A stretch of 21,868 bases of DNA from Planctomycetota bacterium. GTDB taxonomy: Bacteria > Planctomycetota > Phycisphaerae > WQYP01. Both the position numbers and the translations under genes were made by a program. This document shows, in pieces, positions 1 to 7,142 of the stretch. The first letter of the stretch is position 1. Each line of letters opens with the position of its first letter. The notes beneath the pieces are model-generated. The model made no database searches. It saw only the letters and a program-made list of their open reading frames with translations, and was not told the DNA's origin. The stretch is taken from NCBI GenBank assembly GCA_021785155.1, contig JAJYGE010000136.1, positions 1 through 21,868 of the forward strand. The letters run 5' to 3'.

Positions 1-625
1 CGCCGGAATTCACCACATCATATACATCGTAAATATAGTTGGCATTTGCTGCTGGCGTAGCTCCATAGGTTATCGTGTCGGCGCTCGTTGGCGTTCCGCC
101 ATTATAGGACACTTCATCGGTGCGGCCACCCGTGTAACCTAACAGTGAAATGATGTTGTCAATGCGATAATTCGTATTAGCGGTCAGGTTGCTGATGACT
201 GCGGTCATGGCATTCGGTGCGGTCGATGAGTTAAAGGCAAGTCCGTTATTCACCAGGTTCAATAAAGCGGTATCGTTCGCATCTGGCGTGCTATTGGTAA
301 AGCCCGCGTTTGATGCGTTATCACCGCTACCATTTTCACCAAATTGTGTCACACCGGTTTGGTTGATATTAGCATTGGTACTGCCAAACGTCACGCCTTG
401 CCAGATTGCCGTTGTCGGGCCACCACTCGTGGTGCTGAAAATTGCATCTACCACGTTCGAGAGTGTCACGCTGGTGGAACCACCAGGGGCGGTCGCGGTC
501 GGATCGCCGGTAGTAAGTTGAATTGTGTTGGCATTGGCGGCACCGGTTACAAATGCCGCGGCAGCGCCGGCGATGGCGACTTTGGCCATCAAAGAAGATC
601 GGCTGGAAAATGATTTGAACCACAT
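1..625 (-). CDS. Secreted surface-type protein, C-terminus cut by window edge (probable PEP-CTERM family)
   Basis: The frame is open from an ATG at 625 to the left window edge, so about 208 residues are visible and the C-terminus is missing. An AGGAG ribosome site lies 6 bases before the ATG. The N-terminus is a clear signal peptide: basic MWFKSFSSRSS, then a hydrophobic stretch rich in Ala/Val, with a likely cut after TGAANA (about residue 32). The mature part is rich in Asn, Thr, Ser and Gly with almost no Cys or Lys, as in beta-sandwich cell-surface proteins. The piece around LTANTNYRID resembles the LIAGHSYQVEV piece of the next gene, and both genes share a 41-bp upstream element. I therefore infer that this is a second PEP-CTERM protein, but the sorting tail lies outside the window. 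No enzymatic motif is visible. Function unknown. Confidence 0.8.
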   Translation of the reverse strand, partial: MWFKSFSSRSSLMAKVAIAGAAAAFVTGAANANTIQLTTGDPTATAPGGSTSVTLSNVVDAIFSTTSGGPTTAIWQGVTFGSTNANINQTGVTQFGENGSGDNASNAGFTNSTPDANDTALLNLVNNGLAFNSSTAPNAMTAVISNLTANTNYRIDNIISLLGYTGGRTDEVSYNGGTPTSADTITYGATPAANANYIYDVYDVVNSG

Positions 626-639
626 AAGAAACTCCTTTT

Positions 640-654
640 GCTCCCTCAGGGAGC
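640..654 (-). promoter_or_regulatory. Perfect hairpin just upstream of the ribosome site
   Basis: GCTCCC, a three-base loop and GGGAGC form a 6-bp GC-rich stem in the minus-strand transcript. It ends 3 bases before AAGGAG of the surface-protein gene. There is no U tract, so it is not an intrinsic terminator. A role in mRNA stability or in access to the ribosome site is inference. Confidence 0.5.
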
Positions 655-775
655 GGTTAAACATCCGCCCGCCATGCTATCCGGGCTTACGAAATGCACA
701 TACCAACGCGATATGTGTAGATTTTCAACAAAACCGCAGAGCGTAAACATGAACGCTCTTAAGCACATACACCCT

Positions 776-804
776 ATTCTAGAACGTCGGTATCCTTTCA
801 ACAA
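776..804 (-). promoter_or_regulatory. Candidate sigma70-type promoter for the left surface-protein gene
   Basis: Read on the minus strand: TTGTTG (799-804), 17 bases, then TAGAAT (776-781). Transcription would start near 769 and leave a leader of about 145 bases before the ATG at 625. The -35 box overlaps the start of the 41-bp shared element, which argues that the pairing is real. Confidence 0.5.
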
Positions 805-842
805 GTGCCAATAATGTAACATACATGTTTCTTTTTTTATCA
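802..842 (-). repeat. 41-bp upstream element, copy 1
   Basis: It aligns without gaps to 1820-1860, with 34 of 41 bases identical. The last 18 bases, ATGTTTCTTTTTTTATCA on the plus strand, are identical. It lies directly upstream of the -35 box of the left surface-protein gene. It could be an A-rich UP element or a regulator binding site shared by the two genes. Confidence 0.7.
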
Positions 843-846
843 TCGC

Positions 847-866
847 TTCTGCCTTTCTTGGCAGAA
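847..866. other. Perfect 7-bp stem-loop between the two surface-protein genes
   Basis: TTCTGCC, loop TTTCTT, GGCAGAA. It sits about 70 bases past the stop codon of the PEP-CTERM gene. On the transcript of that gene it is followed by an A-rich run, not U, so it does not fit an intrinsic terminator. It may protect the 3' end of the mRNA (inference). Confidence 0.4.
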
Positions 867-935
867 ATCCGGCCTGCCGTTCACGCATCTCAAGCGGCAC
901 AATCAGGGCGTATCTACTTGCGCCTGCTGCGATTC

Positions 936-1754
936 TTAAGCTATTCTGCGGCGTCGTATCAGCAATAGGCCTATGGCACCGACCACCATAAGGCCGATGC
1001 TGGCCGGTTCAGGAACTGTGGTATCCCAAAGCGCTACATCATTAACCAATGGATATTCTGCCGATGAATTCGCCTGGGAAAACGTAAAGGCTTCCTGGGC
1101 GGCGGTGGCGGTAAATGAACCGATGGCATATTGGGCAGTAGACGGATTTAATGTCACGGGCGTGGCACCGCTGAAAGTAGTAAGAGAATCCTGCCCGGAT
1201 AATTGGAACCAATCCCACACTTCGACCTGATAACTGTGGCCCGCGATCAGCTTGTTAAGGGTAACAAGCCCCGGGTCGCCGCCAGGCAATCCATTGCCGC
1301 CGTTCGCCACGGATATTGTTTGACTTGTGTATACCAGACTTCCCACCGCCGTATTGTAATTGGTATTTGTTGATGATGGATCGTAGGTACCAAACGATAC
1401 CGGTGTAGGCTCATAGCCGTTATCCGCCGTCAGGGTGATGTACCCCAGGGAACTGGTGGAAGTGTAACTGGGGCTCGTGCCCGTGGCAGTATAAGCAGGC
1501 ATTTCCTCGAATGTGAAACTCTGGCCACCACTGTTGGTGACTACCGTTGTCGGCAGGTTATATGGCTCGACCGCTTCCAGAAATGTTCCATTCGTCGCGA
1601 TGTCCTGCACGCCCTGCATCGCCTGTGCAGTACCCCAGTTGATTGGAGCGGAAATAGCCGTGGCTGATGCCACGGCACCAAACGCGCCTATGACACAAAG
1701 TGTCGCCGCTCCGGCGACAAATCGGGTGGCCCTTACGGAATTCATCATGGACAT
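936..1754 (-). CDS. PEP-CTERM sorting domain protein (secreted, surface)
   Basis: The product is a 272-residue exported protein. The start is ATG at 1754 with GGAGG 5 bases before it. A longer in-frame start at 1922 would put 56 non-conserved residues ahead of the signal peptide and is rejected. The signal peptide is MSMMNSVRATRFVAGAATLC plus a short hydrophobic tail, cut near VASATA. The C-terminus has all three parts of a PEP-CTERM tail: VPEPAS, a hydrophobic helix, and RRRR before the final IA. In known systems an exosortase cuts such tails and the protein reaches the envelope or extracellular matrix. No exosortase gene is present here. The middle is Thr/Ser/Gly-rich, probably a beta-sandwich, with no catalytic motif I recognise. 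It shares an upstream element with the gene at 1-625 and diverges from the XylR-like regulator. Confidence 0.88.
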   Translation of the reverse strand: MSMMNSVRATRFVAGAATLCVIGAFGAVASATAISAPINWGTAQAMQGVQDIATNGTFLEAVEPYNLPTTVVTNSGGQSFTFEEMPAYTATGTSPSYTSTSSLGYITLTADNGYEPTPVSFGTYDPSSTNTNYNTAVGSLVYTSQTISVANGGNGLPGGDPGLVTLNKLIAGHSYQVEVWDWFQLSGQDSLTTFSGATPVTLNPSTAQYAIGSFTATAAQEAFTFSQANSSAEYPLVNDVALWDTTVPEPASIGLMVVGAIGLLLIRRRRIA

Positions 1755-1794
1755 AACATCCTCCAATATAAACGAATTATCATCATCAGTGGAT

Positions 1795-1822
1795 AGCTTA
1801 CACTTCCTGCAAGTTGCTACAA
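1795..1822 (-). promoter_or_regulatory. Weak candidate promoter of the PEP-CTERM gene
   Basis: By position relative to the shared element, the -35 is TTGTAG (1817-1822). The best -10 at 16 bases is TAAGCT (1795-1800), which is poor. The placement matches copy 1, where the -35 also overlaps the edge of the shared element. Confidence 0.3.
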
Positions 1823-1860
1823 GAGTCAAAATTGTAAAACAGATGTTTCTTTTTTTATCA
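1820..1860 (-). repeat. 41-bp upstream element, copy 2
   Basis: This is the second copy of the element at 802-842, with 34/41 identity and no gaps. It lies 66 bases before the PEP-CTERM start codon and 100 bases before the start of the divergent XylR-like regulator. That makes it a candidate operator for that regulator (inference). Confidence 0.7.
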
Positions 1861-1959
1861 CCTTGAGTGGAATCCCCATTTTCCGCTGGCCTTGCAATTT
1901 GGCAATACGGCATTAAACTCAAAAGCGCATTGAAACCCGCACTAAAAAAGGAAGATCAG

Positions 1960-3168
1960 ATGACTGTGCGCAGGAATGTGCTTTTTATCGGTCCCATGGA
2001 TCATGCCTATAATCGGGGAGTATTTCGTGCAATAGCTACCGAGGCGATGAGCCGCTCAAATATTCATCTGACATTCCTTTGTCGGCTGGACCACGCCACC
2101 ATCAATGAAATAGAGTCGTCCGCCTTTCATGGACTGATCTTGGGCGAGGGCCTGTCCGCCGGGGTTCGGGCGTTCCTGAGATCAATAAAATGTCGAGCCG
2201 TGGTTAATATTGCATCTGCCTTGAAACGTGACGATCTTCCGGCGGTGCAGGTGGACGATGCCGCGGTTGGCCGCCAAGCGGTCGATTACTTCCATGCCTT
2301 GGGATACCGCCGGATGATTTTTGTAGGCTGGCGGAATTGTTTATGGTCGGAACTGCGCTATAAAGGATTTCAACGTCGCTGTGCGGAATTGGCTATGCAA
2401 CCGCGAAGATATGATTTTCCGGCTGGCGGCAGGTCGGGCATCTTCCCGGCGCTCACAGGCGTCTGGCTTAAAGAGGTGGAGTCGCCATTTGCCGCCCTCG
2501 CGGCAAGCGATGACCTGGCCGCACGGCTGATCGAAGCCTCGGGCTTGTTGAAGATACGCGTACCGGACGATCTGGCGGTGCTCGGCGTTGGGAACGACGA
2601 CATGTATTGTGAGGTAAATCATCCGTTTATTTCCAGCATCACGATGGACACCGGGCGCATCGGAAAGGTTGCTCTGGACATGCTGCTGCGCCTTCTGGAA
2701 TTTCCGAGGGCAAAACCGGCCAGTATTCTTTTCACTCCGCTGGGCGTGGTAACGCGCGAGTCATCAAGCATTTACGCGGTGGAGGATAAGATCGTCGGCG
2801 CGAGTCTAAAATTGATCGAGGCTAATATCGCCGCCGGGATCGGCGTAAAATGGCTGGTGCGCCGGTTGGGAGTTTCGCGTCCAACACTCGAGCGGCGGTT
2901 TCTCAAAATCCTGGGACGCAGCCCTTCGGATGAAATCCATCGCGCCAAAAAGATGCTGGCGAAAAAGTTGCTGTCCCAGTCGACCATTTCTATTACGGAA
3001 GTTGCCAGGCAAGCGGGATACTCATCTTCGCGCCGCTTTGCGGTGGCCTTTCGCAAGGACATGGGCATGACGCCGACGGAATTCCGCACGAACCTTTTGA
3101 GGTTTCGGGTTGACACCGGCAACAAGGCCTATTTCGAAAAACTGCTGACCAAACGCGCCGACGCATGA
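1960..3168 (+). CDS. XylR-type regulator (LacI-like sensor fused to AraC DNA-binding domain)
   Basis: This is a 402-residue transcription factor, close to the usual XylR length. Residues 5-270 form a periplasmic-binding-protein-like sugar sensor of the LacI/GalR kind: VQVDDAAVGRQAVDYFHALG near 97, then YRRMIFVG, then VPDDLAVLGVGND near 201-213. There is no LacI N-terminal helix-turn-helix. Residues 283-375 are an AraC-type double helix-turn-helix, with LVRRLGVSRPTLERRF for the first and ITEVARQAGYSSSRRFAVAF for the second. The ATG at 1960 follows GGAAG by 5 bases. An in-frame GTG at 1867 lacks a good site. Such regulators bind a sugar and activate catabolic or hydrolase genes. It is divergent from the PEP-CTERM gene and convergent with the kinase gene. 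The effector sugar is unknown. Confidence 0.88.
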   Translation: MTVRRNVLFIGPMDHAYNRGVFRAIATEAMSRSNIHLTFLCRLDHATINEIESSAFHGLILGEGLSAGVRAFLRSIKCRAVVNIASALKRDDLPAVQVDDAAVGRQAVDYFHALGYRRMIFVGWRNCLWSELRYKGFQRRCAELAMQPRRYDFPAGGRSGIFPALTGVWLKEVESPFAALAASDDLAARLIEASGLLKIRVPDDLAVLGVGNDDMYCEVNHPFISSITMDTGRIGKVALDMLLRLLEFPRAKPASILFTPLGVVTRESSSIYAVEDKIVGASLKLIEANIAAGIGVKWLVRRLGVSRPTLERRFLKILGRSPSDEIHRAKKMLAKKLLSQSTISITEVARQAGYSSSRRFAVAFRKDMGMTPTEFRTNLLRFRVDTGNKAYFEKLLTKRADA

Positions 3169-3242
3169 ATTGGCCGCGCCGAAGGCAAACACATTATCGT
3201 TGTCCGGGCCATGGCGTGAAGATGCGGTAGTTCGATGAGTCC

Positions 3243-4214
3243 TTACGAGGATTGGGATTTATTCCTGGCCTGAAAAATATATTCACGCACCCTGGGCGAC
3301 AGCGAAGATAGATCATCCGCAGCCAGAGATTGTCGTGTGGGCAGCCCGGTGCGCCCGCCGACGACCATGGCGACCCGGGAAGCCACGAATGACGCGAATT
3401 CCATGCGCTGGTCTAAATCCAGAGCGTCCAACAAGGCGCACGCATAAGCGGCGTGATAGGAGTCGCCACATCCGGTGGTATCAATCGCCGGTACGGCAAA
3501 GGCCGGTTGATGCAGGATGCCGGAAGATGTTATCGCCCAGCTTCCCCGTCGGCCATCCGTGACGATGATCGTACCGCTGGTCCAGGTTTTAAGCGTTTCA
3601 AGCGCCGGTTTTAACTCGCGGCATTCGCTAAGCGCACGCGCCGCGGTCAGCGGCATGATCGTATCGGTACCCAGCGCAATCATCTCCCGCAGAGTCTTGG
3701 GATCGCCGGCTTCAACATCCAGCACGGATTTGCATCCGGTACTATGCGCTACCTGTAACGCGGCCAACGCGGCCTGTGTCTCGTAGCCATCCACCAGAAG
3801 CAGTCGCGCGGATTCGATGGCCGGACGTGGAACGTCTGAAGCGCGCAGGGAACGATATTTTCGTAAGTTATAATAAACGGTTCGCTCGCCGGTATCGGCG
3901 TCGATTTCCACCACGGCCACGGCCGGTTGATGCTCTGAATCTTGCAGAAACAACGCATCGCTTACACCGCGATCCACCAATTCCGCGTGTGCCAAACGGC
4001 TCAATGCGTCTGGTCCGAACCGGGCAAGAAAACCCACACGCCAGCCTAAGGCCGCCAATCCGCAAGCTGCGGTTCCGGCGGGGGCGCCGCCTTGCACGAG
4101 CAGTTCAGAGACTTCGTGCTTCTCGCCGTGAACAATGTTCTTCGGCAGCGCAACGAGCACATCCACGACGTTCAATCCGATAGCCACCACGTCCAACGGT
4201 TTCATAGCAGTCAT
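3243..4214 (-). CDS. PfkB/ribokinase-family sugar kinase
   Basis: This is a 323-residue cytosolic kinase that should transfer phosphate from ATP to a sugar or sugar derivative. The N-terminal PfkB signature is QGGAPAGTAACGLAALGWRV at 41-60. The C-terminal signature is DTTGCGDSYHAA at 245-256, with D251 as the expected catalytic base; the usual Ala in DTTGAGD is Cys here. VTDGRRGSWA near 218-227 is the ATP-side loop seen in the family. The start is ATG at 4214, with GAGG 5 bases upstream; a GTG at 4220 overlaps that site. It lies 30 bases behind the isomerase-like gene on the same strand, so the two very likely form an operon: isomerase, then kinase, the usual order of steps in catabolism of fucose, arabinose or similar sugars. 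The exact substrate cannot be assigned. Confidence 0.9.
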   Translation of the reverse strand: MTAMKPLDVVAIGLNVVDVLVALPKNIVHGEKHEVSELLVQGGAPAGTAACGLAALGWRVGFLARFGPDALSRLAHAELVDRGVSDALFLQDSEHQPAVAVVEIDADTGERTVYYNLRKYRSLRASDVPRPAIESARLLLVDGYETQAALAALQVAHSTGCKSVLDVEAGDPKTLREMIALGTDTIMPLTAARALSECRELKPALETLKTWTSGTIIVTDGRRGSWAITSSGILHQPAFAVPAIDTTGCGDSYHAAYACALLDALDLDQRMEFASFVASRVAMVVGGRTGLPTRQSLAADDLSSLSPRVREYIFQARNKSQSS

Positions 4215-4244
4215 ATTCACCTCATAATTCCATTCCGCACCGTA

Positions 4245-5789
4245 TTAAGCCGACCGGCTCAGTCCGGACAACTCGACTGAATGTTCCGCCGTCAGCTCTG
4301 TCACACCCAGCCAGTGGTTTAACAGTTGCAGGCAGGGTTTCCAATGACCGAATCCCAAAGACCAATGATGATCCAGACCTTTTCCAATGATCGTGCTGAT
4401 CAGATCCGTTGCGGTCCATGGCGCGGTGGGTTGCATTTCGCCGTAAACGCCGCGGAAGGGCATTTGGCAATCCATCATTTCACCCTCAAAGGAAAAGCAG
4501 CGTTCGGCGGCGGGCGATTGATATCTTACGACCGTGGCGGAGCCGGTTTTCAATAGAAATTCCACCATCAGGCCCACAGCGGTGGTGGCATCCGCGTTTT
4601 CTAAAATGGAATGTTTTCGCGCCTCAAATGTCGTGCCGGGTTTGATCAAACGTGTCGGACTGGCACCGCAATGCCAAATCCCGATCCGATTCGTCTTGGA
4701 ATCAACACTGGATAGATCCATCATCGTCGGAACGGCCCGGCCATCGGAAAGCAGGTACAACGCCAGGGATGAAATCAGGCCGTGCATATCCCCTTCTTCG
4801 GCGGTACATAAACCGGCGTCATTGAGCATGGAGACGGCACCATCGGCGGCGCAGCCATACTGGTCGAATAGTTCGGGCCAGCTTTTAATCGTACAGCCGA
4901 TGTAGTTATGTTTCACCGACAGGTCCATAATGGCCAGCCCCAGCCGGAGTGTTTGAAAAATCTGCACATCGGGCACCTCGCGCCGGGCGCACCGCGGTGA
5001 GCCTACCAGCGAATCCGCCAGGCGTTTGACCATCGCATCGCTGAACGTGCGGGCGTGTTGAAACACCGCCTCCAGATCCACGCGGTCAAACCGCAGACCA
5101 AAGCGCCGCATCACGGCCAGTTCGTCGGTTTCACCATCATAAAATGCCGTTACACGGGTTCCGCCGACATGCAGAAGTTTCCCGTAGCGCAGGCGCTGGC
5201 GGGCGCGGACGCTGCGGCAAAACGTCCATAAGATTGCCGGCGGTTCTTCTTGCGTCTTCTGATGCGCCCAGGCATAGCGGACGCCGAACCGCGTGAGCAT
5301 GTTGAGGATGAAATTCTGACAGCAGAGACTGTTGGCGGTCAGGCGCTCGCTGTGCGGATCGGGAAATGACCAACTCATCAACGGCAGCGGATGATCCGTA
5401 AGCCACCGGCCCAGATAAGAGCCGATTTCGCCGGCGGTGTAGGCCGCATGAAACAGAATAATTCCGGAGAGATCGGTGGCATTCTCATCCAGCCATCGCA
5501 CCAGCGCATCAGGATTCTCAAACGGCTCCGGTGCGCGGATGAGCTCAAAGGATGCTTTATCCAGCGCCGCGTGGGCCGCCGCAAATGCCCGGTCATAGCT
5601 CTCGCGGGTTTTATCCCATGGAAAGTGTATTTTTACCCCGCAACCCAGAAAGGCGATGCGTGTCGGTTTGGCGGCAGCCGGGGCGGGTATAATTTCCCGG
5701 AGACTGGCGGTGGTCAAACCCAGTGGCGGTAATTCCGGGATTGTCTGGATGGGGTCTTGAGGGTTAACGCTTGGCTTCTTCGTATGCAT
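4245..5789 (-). CDS. L-fucose/L-arabinose isomerase-like protein
   Basis: The product is a 514-residue cytosolic protein that I place in the FucI/AraA-like superfamily from its length and the layout of likely metal ligands. These are E331/E332 in CTAEEGDMHG, D358 in MMDLSSVD, H373 in IGIWHCG and the H474/H475 pair in GLDHHWSLGFGHW. Members interconvert aldoses and ketoses with Mn2+ or a similar metal. The N-terminal half (IAFLGCGVKIHFPWDK from about 45) is the Rossmann-like part. Two tandem ATGs fit: 5792 is only 3 bases from AAGGAG, while 5789 is 6 bases away and is preferred. The first 40 residues are Pro/Ala-rich and look unstructured. It is followed after 30 bases by a PfkB kinase and preceded on the same strand by an AraC regulator. 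The leader between regulator and isomerase carries a MITE-like insertion. Confidence 0.78.
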   Translation of the reverse strand: MHTKKPSVNPQDPIQTIPELPPLGLTTASLREIIPAPAAAKPTRIAFLGCGVKIHFPWDKTRESYDRAFAAAHAALDKASFELIRAPEPFENPDALVRWLDENATDLSGIILFHAAYTAGEIGSYLGRWLTDHPLPLMSWSFPDPHSERLTANSLCCQNFILNMLTRFGVRYAWAHQKTQEEPPAILWTFCRSVRARQRLRYGKLLHVGGTRVTAFYDGETDELAVMRRFGLRFDRVDLEAVFQHARTFSDAMVKRLADSLVGSPRCARREVPDVQIFQTLRLGLAIMDLSVKHNYIGCTIKSWPELFDQYGCAADGAVSMLNDAGLCTAEEGDMHGLISSLALYLLSDGRAVPTMMDLSSVDSKTNRIGIWHCGASPTRLIKPGTTFEARKHSILENADATTAVGLMVEFLLKTGSATVVRYQSPAAERCFSFEGEMMDCQMPFRGVYGEMQPTAPWTATDLISTIIGKGLDHHWSLGFGHWKPCLQLLNHWLGVTELTAEHSVELSGLSRSA

Positions 5790-5812
5790 CATGATCTCCT
5801 TATGAAATACTC

Positions 5813-5947
5813 TGTGGATGGGGCGTGGCAATACATCCGGGCAGTGTACCGGGAAACCCCATCCTCTTTTAACCGCGTGTGCTTGCACCGCGCGTTTTGC
5901 GAGGAAAATCCACGGGTGCCCGGAAATATTGCCACGCTCTGTGGATG
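5813..5947. repeat. 8-bp direct repeats flanking the MITE-like element
   Basis: TGTGGATG occurs at 5813-5820 and again at 5940-5947, immediately outside the terminal inverted repeats. The match extends to 11 bases (CTCTGTGGATG) if the outermost three bases of the right arm are counted as repeat. This is what a target-site duplication looks like. Confidence 0.65.
5821..5939. mobile_element. 119-bp MITE-like element with terminal inverted repeats (copy A)
   Basis: The ends are inverted repeats of 23 bases (5821-5843 and 5917-5939) with 20 of 23 matching. Each end carries CGTGGCAATA, two variable bases and TCCGGGCA. The element is flanked by 8-bp direct repeats and encodes no credible protein. 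The left 80 bases recur at 20666-20745 (71 of 80 identical), and its left 26-base core recurs at 11272-11297 (22 of 26). It lies in the leader of the isomerase-like gene, about 20 bases before its ribosome site. Short size, inverted ends and direct repeats indicate a non-autonomous element moved by a transposase encoded elsewhere. Alternatively it could be a structured RNA or protein-binding repeat. Confidence 0.65.
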
Positions 5948-6052
5948 CCCGTCGATGGCGACGGACGAATTTATTAAGTGTGGAGTGTAAAGCGGCCACT
6001 GGCGGCGCGTCTATATGATTTTTCAACGCAAGTAATACTTTTTTGTCACTTT

Positions 6053-6075
6053 GGCGGGGGCTCTATACGCCCGCC
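6053..6075. other. GC-rich stem-loop at the end of the AraC gene
   Basis: GGCGGG (6053-6058) pairs with CCCGCC (6070-6075) around an 11-base loop that contains the stop codon of the AraC regulator. No U tract follows on either strand. A role in limiting read-through into the isomerase operon is possible but unproven. Confidence 0.35.
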
Positions 6076-6953
6076 TGATGGTACATGGCGCGATATTGCC
6101 GTGGGGTAACACCTTTGGCGATTTTGAAGCGGCGGTTAAAGTTGGAAAGATTGGCAAACCCGGAGTCCAGTGCAATGGCCGTAATGGTCTGGTCCGTTTC
6201 GGCCAGAAGTCGGCAGACATGGGCAATACGCCAATCGCCCACATACTGGACATAGGCTTTGCCCATTTGCCTCTTAAAAAAGCGGCTGAATGCCGCGGGT
6301 GATAAACCGGCGTTATGGGCCATTTGTGCCTGTTTGGGCGCGTTGGCCGGGCCAGTTTGCAGTCGTGTAATAATTGTTTCCAACAAGTGATCCTGGCGCG
6401 CGGCGGGACGGATATCAGGCGTGGCGATCCCCAGGAGGCGGCATTCACCTTGGGTGTTTTTGTCGGCCAAAAGTGCGAGAATCTCGATCAATTTTGCAAG
6501 GCGAACCGCCGAGCCGGTGGGGGCTTGATATAAATCAATAAACATCTCCCGTACACGGGATCGTGTTTTGCCCTGAACGTGTATGCCGCGCTGCGCGAGA
6601 ATCAAAAGCCTGGCAATGGGCCGCATTTCCGGCAATTTCATAAAATCTTTACCCCAGATATTGGCACTGAATTGGGCCACCAGAGATCGCACCGGACCAT
6701 GCTGGGGTTCGGAACTCCAACTGTGCGGCGTATTGGATCCCAACAGACATAAATCTCCTTCGGCAAAGGGTTCAATGGTGTCCAGGACAAAACGCAGGCC
6801 GCGGCCACGCAGGATCAGGGTTAATTCCACCGCCGGATGACGGTGCCAGCGGAATTCGAAATTCTTAAGCCGAAAATCACGCACGGCAAAGCAAGACCGG
6901 GAATCCATGGGGATGGCTTCGTCCCGAATCTGTCTTCGCCGATGTATTTGCAT
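6063..6953 (-). CDS. AraC-family regulator with cupin-like sensor domain
   Basis: This is a 296-residue transcription factor. Residues about 20-80 form the AraC N-terminal cupin barrel: FEFRWHRHPAVELTLILRGRG and, further on, FAEGDLCLLGSNTPHSW, the usual sugar-pocket pattern. Residues about 205-288 form the double helix-turn-helix, with MAHNAGLSPAAFSRFFKRQMG first and ITAIALDSGFANLSNFNRRFK second, ending in the family's GVTPRQYR motif. I chose the ATG at 6953 because a TTG at 6992 overlaps the -10 box of a good promoter (6992-7020); no strong ribosome site is visible for either. It sits upstream of the isomerase and kinase on the same strand and diverges from the DUF4965 protein and sugar transporter. 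It probably controls one or both units. The effector is unknown. Confidence 0.87.
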   Translation of the reverse strand: MQIHRRRQIRDEAIPMDSRSCFAVRDFRLKNFEFRWHRHPAVELTLILRGRGLRFVLDTIEPFAEGDLCLLGSNTPHSWSSEPQHGPVRSLVAQFSANIWGKDFMKLPEMRPIARLLILAQRGIHVQGKTRSRVREMFIDLYQAPTGSAVRLAKLIEILALLADKNTQGECRLLGIATPDIRPAARQDHLLETIITRLQTGPANAPKQAQMAHNAGLSPAAFSRFFKRQMGKAYVQYVGDWRIAHVCRLLAETDQTITAIALDSGFANLSNFNRRFKIAKGVTPRQYRAMYHQAGV

Positions 6954-6991
6954 GGGTATTGCGCCATTAAAAAGAGATCGCCACGCGTTCA

Positions 6992-7020
6992 ATGGTAAAA
7001 AAAGTATCAGTTTTTGGCAA
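6992..7020 (-). promoter_or_regulatory. Sigma70-type promoter of the AraC regulator
   Basis: On the minus strand TTGCCA (7015-7020) is followed after exactly 17 bases by TACCAT (6992-6997). Transcription would start near 6985, about 30 bases before the ATG at 6953. Confidence 0.55.
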
Positions 7021-7056
7021 CAGGCGGGAAGTGTAAATAAAAAAGCCCCGTTAGTT

Positions 7057-7062
7057 TATAAT
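7057..7062 (+). promoter_or_regulatory. Perfect -10 box for the DUF4965 protein / transporter unit
   Basis: TATAAT lies 80 bases before the start codon at 7143. The matching -35 is poor (TAAATA at 7034-7039), as expected for a promoter that needs an activator. The AraC protein encoded next door is the natural candidate (inference). Confidence 0.4.
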
Positions 7063-7142
7063 CATGGCGGAATTCGAAATCGATCCATGGCGTATGGCAT
7101 TGAGTCGAATAACCGGATCAATATCAATTGAGGAGCCGGGTA

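Larger units (their letters stand above)
626..935. other. Gene-free stretch: leader and promoter of the left surface-protein gene
   Basis: No convincing gene lies in these 310 bases. The stretch holds a hairpin next to the ribosome site (640-654), a long leader, a sigma70-like promoter (776-804, minus), a 41-bp sequence shared with the neighbouring gene (802-842) and a perfect 7-bp stem-loop (847-866). Short open frames here have no ribosome site and look random. Confidence 0.6.

Noticed and set aside
1867..1959. GTG-initiated extension of the XylR-like regulator
   Set aside because: There is no ribosome site. The extension overlaps the promoter region of the divergent gene, and the family normally starts just before the sensor domain.
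5804..5831. The MITE-like element end might supply a -35 (TTGCCA) for the isomerase gene
   Set aside because: A -10 at 16-17 bases (TATTTC or ATTTCA) is poor, and transcription would start inside the ribosome site.
5949..5964. Perfect hairpin CCGTCG-ATGG-CGACGG as a terminator of the AraC gene
   Set aside because: It has no U tract on either strand. It is kept only as a short palindrome.
6993..7010. A third possible copy of the T-rich motif shared by the surface-protein promoters (14 of 18 bases similar on the other strand)
   Set aside because: The match is mainly an A run, which lies in the 17-base spacer of the AraC promoter. Nothing outside the run is shared with the 41-bp element.
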